Shown: positions 1 through 8,115 of the stretch, piece after piece | Layout: each line of letters opens with the position of its first letter | Position numbering within the stretch: the stretch's first letter is position 1 | Source of the DNA: Prevotellaceae bacterium UBA1075 | GTDB taxonomy: Bacteria > Bacteroidota > Bacteroidia > Bacteroidales > Bacteroidaceae | DNA: 17,282 nucleotides | Direction: 5' to 3' | Assembly: GCA_002316015.1 (NCBI GenBank) | Contig: DCCS01000044.1 | Span: 52,664-69,945 of the forward strand | Notes under the pieces: model-generated | What the model saw: only the letters and a program-made list of their open reading frames with translations | What the model was told of the DNA's origin: nothing | The model's database searches: none | Position numbers and translations under genes: made by a program

Positions 1-1440
1 ACCTACGAGAACCTCAACACGATGGTGCAGGCAGGCATGAACGGGATGACCATGCCCAGGCGCTACGGCGGCCTGAACCTGCCCGTGACCGTCTATACGG
101 CGGCCAACGAGATTGTATCCACAGGCGATGCGGGATTTGAGAACATATGGTCACTGCAGGACTGCATCGAGACGCTCTTCTGCTTCGGAAACGAGGAGCA
201 GCGCCAGAAGTACATACCGCGCGTGTGCGCCGGCGAAACCATGTCGATGGACCTCACCGAGCCAGATGCAGGTTCTGACCTGCAGAGCGTGATGCTCAAG
301 GCCACCTACGATGAGGAGAACCTGTGCTGGAGGCTGAATGGCTCGAAGCGTTTCATCACCAATGGTGACTCCGACATCCACCTGGTGCTGGCACGCTCAG
401 AGGCCGGCACGCGTGACGGACGCGGTCTGAGCATGTTCATCTACGACAAGCGCGACGGTGGTGTGGACGTGCGCCGCATCGAGAACAAACTGGGCATCCA
501 CGGTTCGCCAACGTGCGAACTGGTGTATAAGAACGCCAAGTGCGAGCTGTGCGGCGACCGAAAGCTGGGTCTCATCAAGTATGTGATGTCGCTCATGAAC
601 GGCGCGCGCCTGGGCATTGCCGCCCAGAGTGTGGGTCTGTCACAGGCCGCCTATGACGAGGCCGTGGCCTACGCACGCGACCGCAAGCAGTTTGGCCGCG
701 CCATCATCGAGTTCCCCGCCGTGGCCGAGATGATCAGCAACATCAAGGCCAAACTGGACGCAGGGCGCGCCCTGCTCTACCAGACAGCACGCTATGTGGA
801 TATCTACAAGGCACTGGAGGACATCGCCCGCGAGCGCAAACTGACTCCCGAGGAGCGTGCCGAGATGAAGAAGTTCAGCAAACTGGCCGATGCCTTCACT
901 CCCCTGGCCAAGGGCATGAACAGCGAGTATGCCAACCAGAACGGCTACGACTGCATCCAGGTGCACGGCGGCAGCGGCTTCATGCTGGAGTACGCCTGCC
1001 AGCGCATCTACCGCGACGCGCGCATCACCAGCATCTACGAGGGCACGACCCAGCTGCAGACTGTGGCTGCCATCCGCTATGTGACCAATGGCTTCTACTC
1101 CTCGGTCATCGAGGACTACGCCCAGATGCCAGTGGCAGCCGAGGTGGAGCCTGTCAAGGCACGCGTGGCAGCCATGGCCGGGAAGTTCAACACCTGTGTG
1201 ACCCTGGTGAAGGAGGCCGGGAACCAGGAACTGCACGACCTGTGCGCGCGTCACCTCTACGAGATGGCCGCCGATGTGATCATGTGCTACCTGCTCATGC
1301 AGAACGCCTCCAAGGCTCCCGAAATCTTCGCGCGCTCGCTGCAGGTGTTTGCCAACCATGCCGAGGCAGAGGTGGCCAAGCACGCCACACTGGTGGAGCA
1401 CATGAGCGTGGACCAGCTTGGCAACTACCGCCAGGCATAA
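1..1440 (+). CDS. Acyl-CoA dehydrogenase, 5'-truncated by window edge
   Basis: This is an FAD-dependent acyl-CoA dehydrogenase, which oxidises acyl-CoA to enoyl-CoA and passes electrons to electron transfer flavoprotein in the cytoplasm. The frame is open from base 1, so the true start lies before the window; the first internal ATG is at 22. About 479 codons remain. Visible family signatures are the middle-domain TEPDAGSD motif, the NGSKRFITNG segment, the C-terminal-domain RKQFGRAI segment, the IQVHGGSGF segment and the YEGTTQLQ motif, whose Glu is the expected catalytic base. Roughly 100 residues follow that motif, as in the long ACAD subfamily with an extra C-terminal helical domain. In Bacteroidales such genes often follow etfBA, but that region is outside the window. 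The exact substrate cannot be told from sequence. The family call is secure. Confidence 0.95.
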   Translation, partial: TYENLNTMVQAGMNGMTMPRRYGGLNLPVTVYTAANEIVSTGDAGFENIWSLQDCIETLFCFGNEEQRQKYIPRVCAGETMSMDLTEPDAGSDLQSVMLKATYDEENLCWRLNGSKRFITNGDSDIHLVLARSEAGTRDGRGLSMFIYDKRDGGVDVRRIENKLGIHGSPTCELVYKNAKCELCGDRKLGLIKYVMSLMNGARLGIAAQSVGLSQAAYDEAVAYARDRKQFGRAIIEFPAVAEMISNIKAKLDAGRALLYQTARYVDIYKALEDIARERKLTPEERAEMKKFSKLADAFTPLAKGMNSEYANQNGYDCIQVHGGSGFMLEYACQRIYRDARITSIYEGTTQLQTVAAIRYVTNGFYSSVIEDYAQMPVAAEVEPVKARVAAMAGKFNTCVTLVKEAGNQELHDLCARHLYEMAADVIMCYLLMQNASKAPEIFARSLQVFANHAEAEVAKHATLVEHMSVDQLGNYRQA

Positions 1441-1548
1441 AGGAAGGCACACCGGATACAGGGGCAAGCAGCCCCTCCAGGCATCCGCTGCCCTGTAACC
1501 GCTCTGTCCGGGAAGGGCAGAAACACGTCAACGCATACCCCAAAAATC

Positions 1549-1579
1549 AAAGGGGAGTCCCTCACGAGGCTCCCCTTTT
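1549..1579 (+). terminator. Rho-independent terminator of the acyl-CoA dehydrogenase gene
   Basis: A 9-bp perfect stem (AAAGGGGAG at 1549-1557 with CTCCCCTTT at 1570-1578) closes a 12-nt loop and runs into TTTT. An A-run just upstream (CAAAAATC) gives it weak terminator character on the other strand too. It lies 108 bp after the stop codon. Confidence 0.8.
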
Positions 1580-1759
1580 CCATGTCCCCACGCACCTCTC
1601 CGCCCGTGTCTCTGCCTGTCAGCCCAAGGCCGGGACAAATGGCATGACACATGCACGAAACGTGAAAGAGGCTTAAAAAGGAAAGGGGAAGCGGGCGCAC
1701 ATTAAACCAGACGAACACACGGGAGTCAGACTCTCGGACACAAGAACATCACTCGACCA
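1580..1759. other. Intergenic leader before the barrel gene; no clear promoter
   Basis: This stretch separates the terminator from the outer-membrane protein gene. I see no TAnnTTTG box and no strong ribosome binding site, only purine-rich sequence around 1675-1695 and a short GAGTC-A-GACTC palindrome near 1724. The gene at 1760 presumably has its own promoter here, but I cannot place it. Confidence 0.4.
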
Positions 1760-4700
1760 ATGGAAAGAAGAATCCGGCTGGCAGTCCTTCTGCTGCTCAT
1801 GCCTCTGTTTGCCGCCGCCCAGCGCGTCACTCTCACAGGAACAGTCACCGACGCTGCCGATGCCAGTCCCCTGCCAGGCACCTCGGTGGTGCTGCTCAGC
1901 CCCAAGGACAGCTCACAGGTGACCGGCATATCCACGGACGAGAACGGCAAGTTCCGCATACCCGCCGTGAAGGCCGGCAAGTACATCGTGCGCCTCACCT
2001 TCGTGGGATACGTGACCCTGTGGAAGGACATCACCCTGGCCAAGGGCAAGAAGGAGACGGACCTGGGCACACTGAGCCTGCGGGAAAACGCCAGCATGAT
2101 GAAGGAGGCCGAGGTGGTGGCCTCGGTGGCACAGGTGGAGATGAAGGCCGACACCTTTGTCTATAACGCCGATGCCTACCGGCTGCCCGAAGGCTCGGCC
2201 CTGGAAGAACTGGTCAAGAAACTCCCCGGAGCCGAGGTGAGCGATGACGGAACCATCAAGATCAACGGCAAGACGGTGACCAAGGTGATGGTCGAGGGCA
2301 AGGAGTTCTTCGACAACGACACCAAGATGGCCATGAAGAACCTGCCCACCAAGATGGTGAAGAAGATAAAGGCATACGACAAGAAGAGCGACTACACGCG
2401 CATCACGGGCATCGATGACGGTGAGGAGGAGACCGTGCTTGACCTCACGGTGAAGAAGGAGATGAAGGAGGGCTGGATAGCAGACATCGACCTGGGCTAC
2501 GGCACCGAGAGCCGATACACGGGCAAGGCCAGCGTGAACCGCTTCCTCGACCACTCGCAGTTCTCGCTCATCCTGAGCCGCAACAATGTCAACGACAATG
2601 GGTTCGGATGGGGAGGCCCGCGCTGGGGAGGCGGTGGAGGCATCACCACCAGCACCATGGCGGGAGCAAACTTCTGGTGGGACAACGGCAAGCCCGACTA
2701 CACGGCAGGACTCTTCAAGGCAGGCGGCAACATACGCTACAGCCACTCCAAGAGCAACTCCACCACAAAGTCCAACAGCGAGACTTTCCTGGACAACGTG
2801 CACTCCACCTTCAGCAACCAGATGAACCAGAGCCTGAGCACGAGCAGCAACGTGAACGCGGGCGCACGCCTGGAGTGGATGCCCGACAGCATGACCAATA
2901 TCTTCTTCCGCCCGGAATTCTCACACTCGCAGTCGAGCCGGAGGGGCTACAGCCAGAGCGTGACCTTCAGCCAAGACCCCTATGCCACCTACAACGGACG
3001 CGCCATGACCGACCCGCTCACGCAGTACAGCCTGGAGGAGAACCGCATGATACGCGACAGCATAGCCGTCAACGACAACCTGCGCGGCAGCATGTCGGAC
3101 AGTCACAGCAACAGCATCGAGGGCCGCCTGCAGGTCAACCGCCGCCTGTGGAAACCCGGACGCAACGTGACCCTCAACCTGGGAGGGTCCTACCAGGACA
3201 GCCAGAGCGAGTCGTTCAGCCGCTCGGTCATCAACTACTACCAGCGCGGGGACACGGCCTTCACCAACCAGTACGTCACCTCGCCCAGCAAGTCCTACAA
3301 CTTCCGCACACGCCTCAGCTACACCGAACCCGTCACCAAATCCCTCAACTTGCAACTCAGTTACCAGTTCCAGTACCGCTACAGCGACAACGACCGCAGC
3401 ATGTACAGCATCGACAGCCTGCTCAGCAAGTTCGGCGGCTACTATACCCAGGAACAGCTCTACCTGGGCTACATCCCGGGACTGGACTCCCTCAACTACT
3501 GCTACAACGCCGAGAACAGCCAGTATGCCACTTACCGCGAGTACAATCACGAGGCAAACCTCATGTTCAGGTACAAGAAGGGGGAGAACCGCCTCAACTT
3601 CGGCATCAGCCTACAGCCCCAGACGACCCACATGGACTACGCGCGACACCACCTGGACACCACCGTGGTACGACACACACTCAACTGGGCGCCGCGCATC
3701 GACTACCGCTGGAAGATAAGCGAAACCAGCCAGTTGCGCGCACGATTCAACGGCAGGATGTCACAACCCAGCATGACCGACCTGCTGGAGGTCACCGACA
3801 GCAGCGACCCCCTGAACATCAGCACGGGCAACAGCGGGCTGCGCAGCAGCTGGCAGAACAACCTGGACCTCTTCTACAACGCTTATGTGCCCGACAAGCA
3901 GCGCGGATGGATGGTCAACGCGCGCTTCAACCAGACACGCAACAGCATCAGCAGCGCCACCATCTACAACACCGAGACAGGCGCGCGATACACACGGCCC
4001 ATGAACATCGACGGCAACTGGAACACGGGAGGAGCCATCATGTTCAACACCGCCATGGGCAGGAAGAAGTACTTCAACGTGCACACCTTCACCCACCTCA
4101 ACCACAGCCACAACGTAGGCTACCTGAGCAGCAACAGCGACGGAGGCAACTGGGGCAACATCTATCTGCCCGATGGCAGTGTCAACATGGACTACATCTT
4201 CAGTGCCACGCCACTGCAGAAGGCCACCACCAAGACCACCAACGTGAATGAGAACGTGCGCCTGAACTTCCGCAACGACCTGCTGGAGGTGGGTGTGAAC
4301 GGCGGTGTGAATTACCAGCACGCGCGCTCGGAACTGCAGAAGAGCGCCAACATGGACAACTGGAGTTTCAACTACGGGGGCAACCTCACCATCAACGCGC
4401 CCTGGGGAACAAGCCTCAGCACCGACATCGGCGAGCAGTGCCGCCGTGGCTACGAGGATGCAAGCATGAACACCAACGAGCTCATATGGAACGCGCAGGT
4501 GAGCCAGTCCTTCCTCAAGAACAGGGCGGCCACCATCAGTGTGCAGTGGTACGACATCCTGAGGGAGCGCAGCAGCATCAGCCGCTCTATCAGCGCCACC
4601 ATGCGAAGCGACTCCTGGAGCAATGCCATACACTCCTATGTGATGGTGCACCTCATCTACAAGCTCAACCTCATGGGCAGCAAGGGCGCACGCATGAAGG

Positions 4701-4771
4701 GCTTCGGAGGGCCTGACGGGCGTGGAGGAGGTCCCGGCGGACCAGGTGGAGGCCCCGGCGGACGCTTCTGA
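1760..4771 (+). CDS. Outer-membrane beta-barrel protein with carboxypeptidase-like regulatory domain
   Basis: This 1003-residue protein is predicted to sit in the outer membrane. Residues 1-20 form a signal peptide ending near AAAQ. Residues 22-110 match the carboxypeptidase-D-regulatory-like fold common at the N-terminus of Bacteroidetes TonB-linked proteins (VTLTGTVTDA..., ending in KDITL). Residues 115-245 resemble a plug-like domain, with the segments LEELVKKLPG and VMVEGKEFFDND. The rest is rich in alternating aromatic, Asn and Ser residues, as expected for the large OMP_b-brl_3 type of barrel. I see no clear TonB box, so the family label could be either 'outer membrane beta-barrel protein' or 'TonB-dependent receptor'. 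The C-terminus is a Gly/Pro tail ending GGPGGRF. The gene appears to be monocistronic. Its ligand is unknown and no SusD-like partner is adjacent. Confidence 0.9.
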   Translation: MERRIRLAVLLLLMPLFAAAQRVTLTGTVTDAADASPLPGTSVVLLSPKDSSQVTGISTDENGKFRIPAVKAGKYIVRLTFVGYVTLWKDITLAKGKKETDLGTLSLRENASMMKEAEVVASVAQVEMKADTFVYNADAYRLPEGSALEELVKKLPGAEVSDDGTIKINGKTVTKVMVEGKEFFDNDTKMAMKNLPTKMVKKIKAYDKKSDYTRITGIDDGEEETVLDLTVKKEMKEGWIADIDLGYGTESRYTGKASVNRFLDHSQFSLILSRNNVNDNGFGWGGPRWGGGGGITTSTMAGANFWWDNGKPDYTAGLFKAGGNIRYSHSKSNSTTKSNSETFLDNVHSTFSNQMNQSLSTSSNVNAGARLEWMPDSMTNIFFRPEFSHSQSSRRGYSQSVTFSQDPYATYNGRAMTDPLTQYSLEENRMIRDSIAVNDNLRGSMSDSHSNSIEGRLQVNRRLWKPGRNVTLNLGGSYQDSQSESFSRSVINYYQRGDTAFTNQYVTSPSKSYNFRTRLSYTEPVTKSLNLQLSYQFQYRYSDNDRSMYSIDSLLSKFGGYYTQEQLYLGYIPGLDSLNYCYNAENSQYATYREYNHEANLMFRYKKGENRLNFGISLQPQTTHMDYARHHLDTTVVRHTLNWAPRIDYRWKISETSQLRARFNGRMSQPSMTDLLEVTDSSDPLNISTGNSGLRSSWQNNLDLFYNAYVPDKQRGWMVNARFNQTRNSISSATIYNTETGARYTRPMNIDGNWNTGGAIMFNTAMGRKKYFNVHTFTHLNHSHNVGYLSSNSDGGNWGNIYLPDGSVNMDYIFSATPLQKATTKTTNVNENVRLNFRNDLLEVGVNGGVNYQHARSELQKSANMDNWSFNYGGNLTINAPWGTSLSTDIGEQCRRGYEDASMNTNELIWNAQVSQSFLKNRAATISVQWYDILRERSSISRSISATMRSDSWSNAIHSYVMVHLIYKLNLMGSKGARMKGFGGPDGRGGGPGGPGGGPGGRF

Positions 4772-4863
4772 GGCGGCGCCCCCTCCCATCCCCCCCCCTT
4801 GGGCCAAAAGCCCCCTCCAGCCTCTCCATTCCCCCAAAAGATGCAGAAAGGGCAAGTCCCCTT

Positions 4864-4959
4864 CCCCATAAGCAGAGTGGCGGAAGCGGCCCCGTATCCG
4901 CCTACCGCCCAGTGGCCATGGCACTCTTACCCCATAAGCATAAGCACGGAAGCGGCCCC
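4864..4959. repeat. 30-bp imperfect direct repeat, two copies
   Basis: Copies at 4864-4893 and 4930-4959 share CCCCATAAGCA, a variable 6-nt centre, and CGGAAGCGGCCCC, matching at about 25 of 30 positions with a 66-bp period. No coding or known element explains them. Confidence 0.7.
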
Positions 4960-4985
4960 TCCCCCCTGGGGGAGGCTGGGAGGGG
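4956..4985. repeat. C/G-rich hairpin
   Basis: CCCCTCCC (4956-4963) pairs with GGGAGGGG (4978-4985), and the interior contains a second C-run/G-run pair. It directly abuts the second 30-bp repeat copy. There is no T-tract, so it is not a standard terminator. Confidence 0.5.
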
Positions 4986-5010
4986 GCTCTCAGCAAGATG
5001 CTTCTTTCCT

Positions 5011-5059
5011 GGCTCTGCGATAAGTTCCATTGGCATGCAGAGCCTACTGGATGCCAATG
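5011..5059. repeat. Two overlapping, mutually exclusive hairpins
   Basis: GGCTCTGC (5011-5018) pairs with GCAGAGCC (5037-5044). CATTGGCAT (5028-5036) pairs with ATGCCAATG (5051-5059). The right arm of the first lies inside the loop of the second, so both cannot form completely at once. The function is unknown. Confidence 0.5.
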
Positions 5060-5179
5060 CTGTTCCCCACCCTCTACCGCGAGGCGCAAGCCCCATCGCG
5101 CCACCCCCATCACCACATGCGGCTGCCCCTTTCGTTCAGCCTGGGCTGGACGGTCAACGCAGCCGCATGCGATCGCCAT

Positions 5180-5266
5180 CGCAGCGCACTGCGTTGGCAA
5201 ATGCGGCGCACTGCGTTGGACATCGCGGCGCACTGCGTTGGACATCGCGGCGCACTGCGTTTTTTT
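5180..5266. repeat. 22-bp tandem repeat array, four copies, ending in seven T
   Basis: The 12-mer GCGCACTGCGTT occurs at 5184, 5206, 5228 and 5250, exactly 22 bp apart. The full unit is about GCGCACTGCGTTGGACATCG plus CG. The last copy runs into seven T (5260-5266). The first copy can form a small CGCAG/CTGCG hairpin. The same unit reappears at the right edge of the window, so this is a dispersed intergenic family. The T-run might help end transcription of the upstream barrel gene, but the stem before it is weak. Confidence 0.85.
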
Positions 5267-5295
5267 GCACGCGCCCATAACGCAATGGACACGAG

Positions 5296-5363
5296 GAGAC
5301 AGGAGAAACCCTCGGACGCATCCCTCCCGCCAGGGAAGGCCGTCCGAGGGTTTCTCCTGTCTC
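5296..5363. repeat. Perfect 23-bp inverted repeat between convergent genes
   Basis: The arms at 5296-5318 and 5341-5363 are perfect reverse complements over 23 bp, separated by 22 nt that contain a further TCCCT/AGGGA pairing. No T-tract follows on either strand, so it is not a classical intrinsic terminator. Its position between convergent stop codons suggests a bidirectional transcription barrier or RNA-end stabiliser. A small mobile hairpin element is another possibility. Confidence 0.75.
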
Positions 5364-5438
5364 GGCACATGACTCAAGTCCATACTTTTGCCATCAGGCG
5401 CACTACGCTCCCCCAGGCTCTTGCCAGGGCATGCCCCC

Positions 5439-6344
5439 TCAGGGCATCACCAGCACCTTACGGCCTGCATGGATATAGAGGCCAGGGGAGGCGGGACGCT
5501 CCAGGCGCATGCCCTGCAGCGTGTACCATGCGCCAGACACCTCCTGGCAGGCAGGAGCGCCACCGATGCCGCTGGCCTGGGAGCGGCTGTGGGCAAAGAC
5601 CCAGCCAAGTCGCGCTGCGCTGTAACTCTGTATGCAGGTCGTCTCGTGCGTCCAGCCCTCCACCGTCTCATACTCTGCCTCGTCGCCCAAGGCACGCAGC
5701 TGGGTGATGAAGTCCTGGGCGATGGCGCGCACCTGCTCGTTCATGATCTTGTCGGCAAGCCCCATCACATTATATACAGGCGTGGTGGCAACCGCCTCGG
5801 CCGACATCCCCTTGGGATTGGCGGCACAGGGCATGCCCGCCGCAAAGTACCGGGGATAGGTGGAAAGCATCTTCCAGGTGCCTGTGCCCCCCATCGAGCC
5901 ACCGAAGATGTAGATGCGCGTGGTGTCGATGCCCTCGGTGCGCACGGTGAAGTCGAGCAGAGCCTTGACGTTGCCAGCCATGCCGCCCCATCCGCGCGAC
6001 CTGTCGGAGCACTGGGGCACCAGCATCACGGCGGGTATCTGCTGGCGGTGGAGATAGGAGGCGATGGAGTCGATGCCTGGCTCCTGCATCTGCGTCACAT
6101 TGTCCGTTCCGCAACTCGACCCTCCGTGCAGATAGATGACCAGAGCCTTGCCGCCCGCTGCCCCGCTGGAGATGTCGGCCTTGCGGTAGCCCATGTCCGT
6201 GCCCGCAAAGTCGCGCTTGAGTGCCTTGAAAGTGACTGCCCCCACCTGCACGTCCTGGCCTTTGCCTGTGACAGGGGTGAGCAACAGCAGGAGCAGGAGC
6301 AGCAGCCCTCTGCCAGTGGTGTGATGTAGTGTGAAGTGGTTCAT
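5439..6344 (-). CDS. Secreted alpha/beta-hydrolase (esterase-like) with C-terminal sorting-type module
   Basis: This 301-residue protein begins with a poly-Leu signal peptide (residues 13-29). It then shows alpha/beta-hydrolase features: an oxyanion-type LHGG at 72-75, the nucleophile elbow GGSMGG with Ser150, a candidate Asp198 in GLADKI, and a candidate His233 in WTHETT. The layout resembles secreted esterases of the PHB-depolymerase/feruloyl-esterase type, but the substrate cannot be read from sequence. Residues 273-300 (WYTLQGMR...GLYIHAGRKV) match the short C-terminal module typical of secreted Prevotella proteins. Its ATG overlaps the stop of the upstream beta-helix gene (ATGA, 4 bp), so the two are translationally coupled. 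It is the last gene of the sigma-factor operon. The acyl-ester hydrolase class is likely. Confidence 0.88.
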   Translation of the reverse strand: MNHFTLHHTTGRGLLLLLLLLLTPVTGKGQDVQVGAVTFKALKRDFAGTDMGYRKADISSGAAGGKALVIYLHGGSSCGTDNVTQMQEPGIDSIASYLHRQQIPAVMLVPQCSDRSRGWGGMAGNVKALLDFTVRTEGIDTTRIYIFGGSMGGTGTWKMLSTYPRYFAAGMPCAANPKGMSAEAVATTPVYNVMGLADKIMNEQVRAIAQDFITQLRALGDEAEYETVEGWTHETTCIQSYSAARLGWVFAHSRSQASGIGGAPACQEVSGAWYTLQGMRLERPASPGLYIHAGRKVLVMP

Positions 6345-8110
6345 TGTGCTATCTTTTTGTTATGTATGTTTCCTTCGCTGTCAGTCACGCTGCGGATATA
6401 TGCCCCATGGCAGGGAGGAGCCTGGAGCCGCCCTCCATCCAGCGTGTAGTAACTGGCGGCACGCGGCAGAAAGCCCTGTCCCGCCAGTCCACCGGCCCCC
6501 GTGGGCGTGCATGCCACATCGGCCTTCACATAGCGGCCAGCCTGCGTCCAGGCGTATGAGCCTGTGGCTGTGGCCGGCTGAGTGCCCGTCCAGAAGCACT
6601 GCTCCTGCACGCGCTGTGCCGAGAGCGGCGCCAGCAGGCTCTCCTCCAGGCGGCATGCCTGCTCCCTCAGGAGTCCGCTGGCCGAGAGCAGCACATAGCG
6701 CCCTGTGGGATTGCAGGGCATGAGCACGGTCATCAGGGCACGTTCGCCCGCCACCAGGGTATAGTAGCGGCCTGCCACCGCATCCACCCCGCGCAGGTAA
6801 GCCGCCGTGCGGCTGCCCCGCACCTTGGGCTCCACGCCCCCCTGCTGCCCGCCTATGGCCAGCAGGTAGCCGCCATTGATGTGGATTGCGCTGCGGTTCA
6901 CATCGATGCCCTCCTCGTGATGTCCGCCAGCCGAGAAGGCCAGCAGCACTCCCCCGTTGAGCGTGAGAGCAGCCGCCTTCAGGTCGCGTATGTTGGTGTC
7001 TATGGCATCGTTGCCATTGCTCACGCAGTGCACGAAGCCATCGTTCATCACGATGCGCCCCGAGGTGTTGATGCAGTCATCGTAGCACTCGGCCAGAATC
7101 GTGCCCCCATTGATGGTGATGGAGGTCTTCGACTCCAGTCCCTCGCCTCCCTCGTGGCTGGTGTACAGGCTGATGCGTCCGCCATTGACGGTGACTGGGC
7201 CGTCGGCCTTGATGGCCTTGGGCTTGCACTGCGTGTCGATGTCGGTGGTAGGCTCGTCGCCATAGATGAGTCCTGTGTTGCGGCACATGACGATGGGGCG
7301 GGCCGCAGCACCGTCCCCGCTGCCATCGGACATGCCTATGGTCACCATGCCATCGGTGACGATGCACTTGCTGCCCGTCCCTGTGCAGGTGAGTGCCAAC
7401 TGGCCGCCCAGGATGATGATTGCCGAGTCGGCCTTCAGCGCAGCAGCCTTGGTGGTGTCGATGACCCCGTCCTCCTCCCCCACAGTCGCGTTGCCGCTGA
7501 CCATAGCGGTGAGGCAGCCACCCTCGATGGTGATGGAGTCATTGGCCTTGATGGCCTTTCCGCCATCGGCGATGCAGGTGAGGTCTATCATGCCCGCACC
7601 TTCGGCAACGCGCACCGAGTGCTTCGAGGCCACCGCATGCTGGCAGTTGGCCTGCACGCTCAGTCCCCCGCTCCCGGCCAGGGTGAGCGTGGCCTTGGAG
7701 TAGAGACATGCCTTCTGCTCCCCATCGGGCGCGTCGGCAAGGCTGCTTGAGGTGCCCTCGGCAAGCAGCAGGGTGCAGGCGGGCTTGCCCTTGAGGCTGA
7801 TGGCGCCGCCCTCCCGGTTGGCAAGCGAGAGTCCGTGCAGCACCACCACCGATGGGCGGTTGCCCTCGATGGTGAGGCTTCCGTTGGCCGACTCACCGCT
7901 CAGCACAGCCACCAGCGGCAACGCGGAATCGGCCAGCGAGACGCTCACATGCGCCCCACTGGCCTGCACGCTCAGCCCCCCTACGGCTGGCGCGACATCC
8001 ACGGTGTCCCCCTGGTAGGAGATGCGGATGGTGTCGGCAGTCTGCGCCTGCAGCGACACCACCGCGCCCAGGAGTAGGGCGAGGGCGCACAACAAACCGT
8101 TCCCTCTCAT
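6341..8110 (-). CDS. Secreted beta-helix carbohydrate-binding protein (DUF4353/Cthe_2159-like)
   Basis: This protein is about 589 residues long. A signal peptide ends near SLQAQ. The body consists of successive coils of the form 'A-x-K-A-(D/N)-x-x-(I/V)-T-(I/V)-x-G-G', for example IKANDSITIEGG, LKADSAIIILGG, IKADGPVTVNGG and SKTSITINGG, at intervals of roughly 20-30 residues. That pattern is characteristic of the right-handed parallel beta-helix family DUF4353, whose member Cthe_2159 binds acidic or cellulosic polysaccharides with calcium. The C-terminus carries a YYTLDGGRL...GAYIRS module like that of the next gene. The start at 8110 is an ATG 5 nt downstream of the previous stop, with AGGAGG in front; a GTG at 8119 overlapping that stop as GTGA is the alternative. 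It is probably a surface adhesin or binding protein rather than an enzyme. Confidence 0.85.
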   Translation of the reverse strand: MRGNGLLCALALLLGAVVSLQAQTADTIRISYQGDTVDVAPAVGGLSVQASGAHVSVSLADSALPLVAVLSGESANGSLTIEGNRPSVVVLHGLSLANREGGAISLKGKPACTLLLAEGTSSSLADAPDGEQKACLYSKATLTLAGSGGLSVQANCQHAVASKHSVRVAEGAGMIDLTCIADGGKAIKANDSITIEGGCLTAMVSGNATVGEEDGVIDTTKAAALKADSAIIILGGQLALTCTGTGSKCIVTDGMVTIGMSDGSGDGAAARPIVMCRNTGLIYGDEPTTDIDTQCKPKAIKADGPVTVNGGRISLYTSHEGGEGLESKTSITINGGTILAECYDDCINTSGRIVMNDGFVHCVSNGNDAIDTNIRDLKAAALTLNGGVLLAFSAGGHHEEGIDVNRSAIHINGGYLLAIGGQQGGVEPKVRGSRTAAYLRGVDAVAGRYYTLVAGERALMTVLMPCNPTGRYVLLSASGLLREQACRLEESLLAPLSAQRVQEQCFWTGTQPATATGSYAWTQAGRYVKADVACTPTGAGGLAGQGFLPRAASYYTLDGGRLQAPPCHGAYIRSVTDSEGNIHNKKIAQ

Positions 8111-8115
8111 CCCCT

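Larger units (their letters stand above)
4772..5438. other. Repeat-rich convergent intergenic region
   Basis: This 667-bp gap lies between two genes transcribed toward each other. It holds no convincing gene; the open frames here are repeats read in several frames. It begins with C-rich sequence and then carries a 30-bp direct repeat, a C/G hairpin, two overlapping hairpins, a 22-bp tandem array ending in seven T, and a 23-bp perfect inverted repeat, each listed separately. Confidence 0.7.

Noticed and set aside
1913..2803. 296-codon minus-strand open frame opposite the start of the barrel gene
   Set aside because: Antisense shadow rich in Val/His/Leu with no recognisable domain.
2608..4251. 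547-codon plus-strand open frame inside the barrel gene
   Set aside because: Out of frame with the barrel gene and made of Gln/His/Arg/Pro-rich sequence with no family features.
5180..5266. Possible CRISPR array because of regularly spaced repeats
   Set aside because: The 22-bp units are directly adjacent with nearly identical interiors, so there are no unique spacers, and no cas gene is present in the window.
3761..5383. 540-codon minus-strand open frame opposite the barrel gene
   Set aside because: It lies mostly antisense to a well-supported gene, has low-complexity Val/His/Ala-rich sequence and ends in repeats; it is a product of high GC and codon bias.
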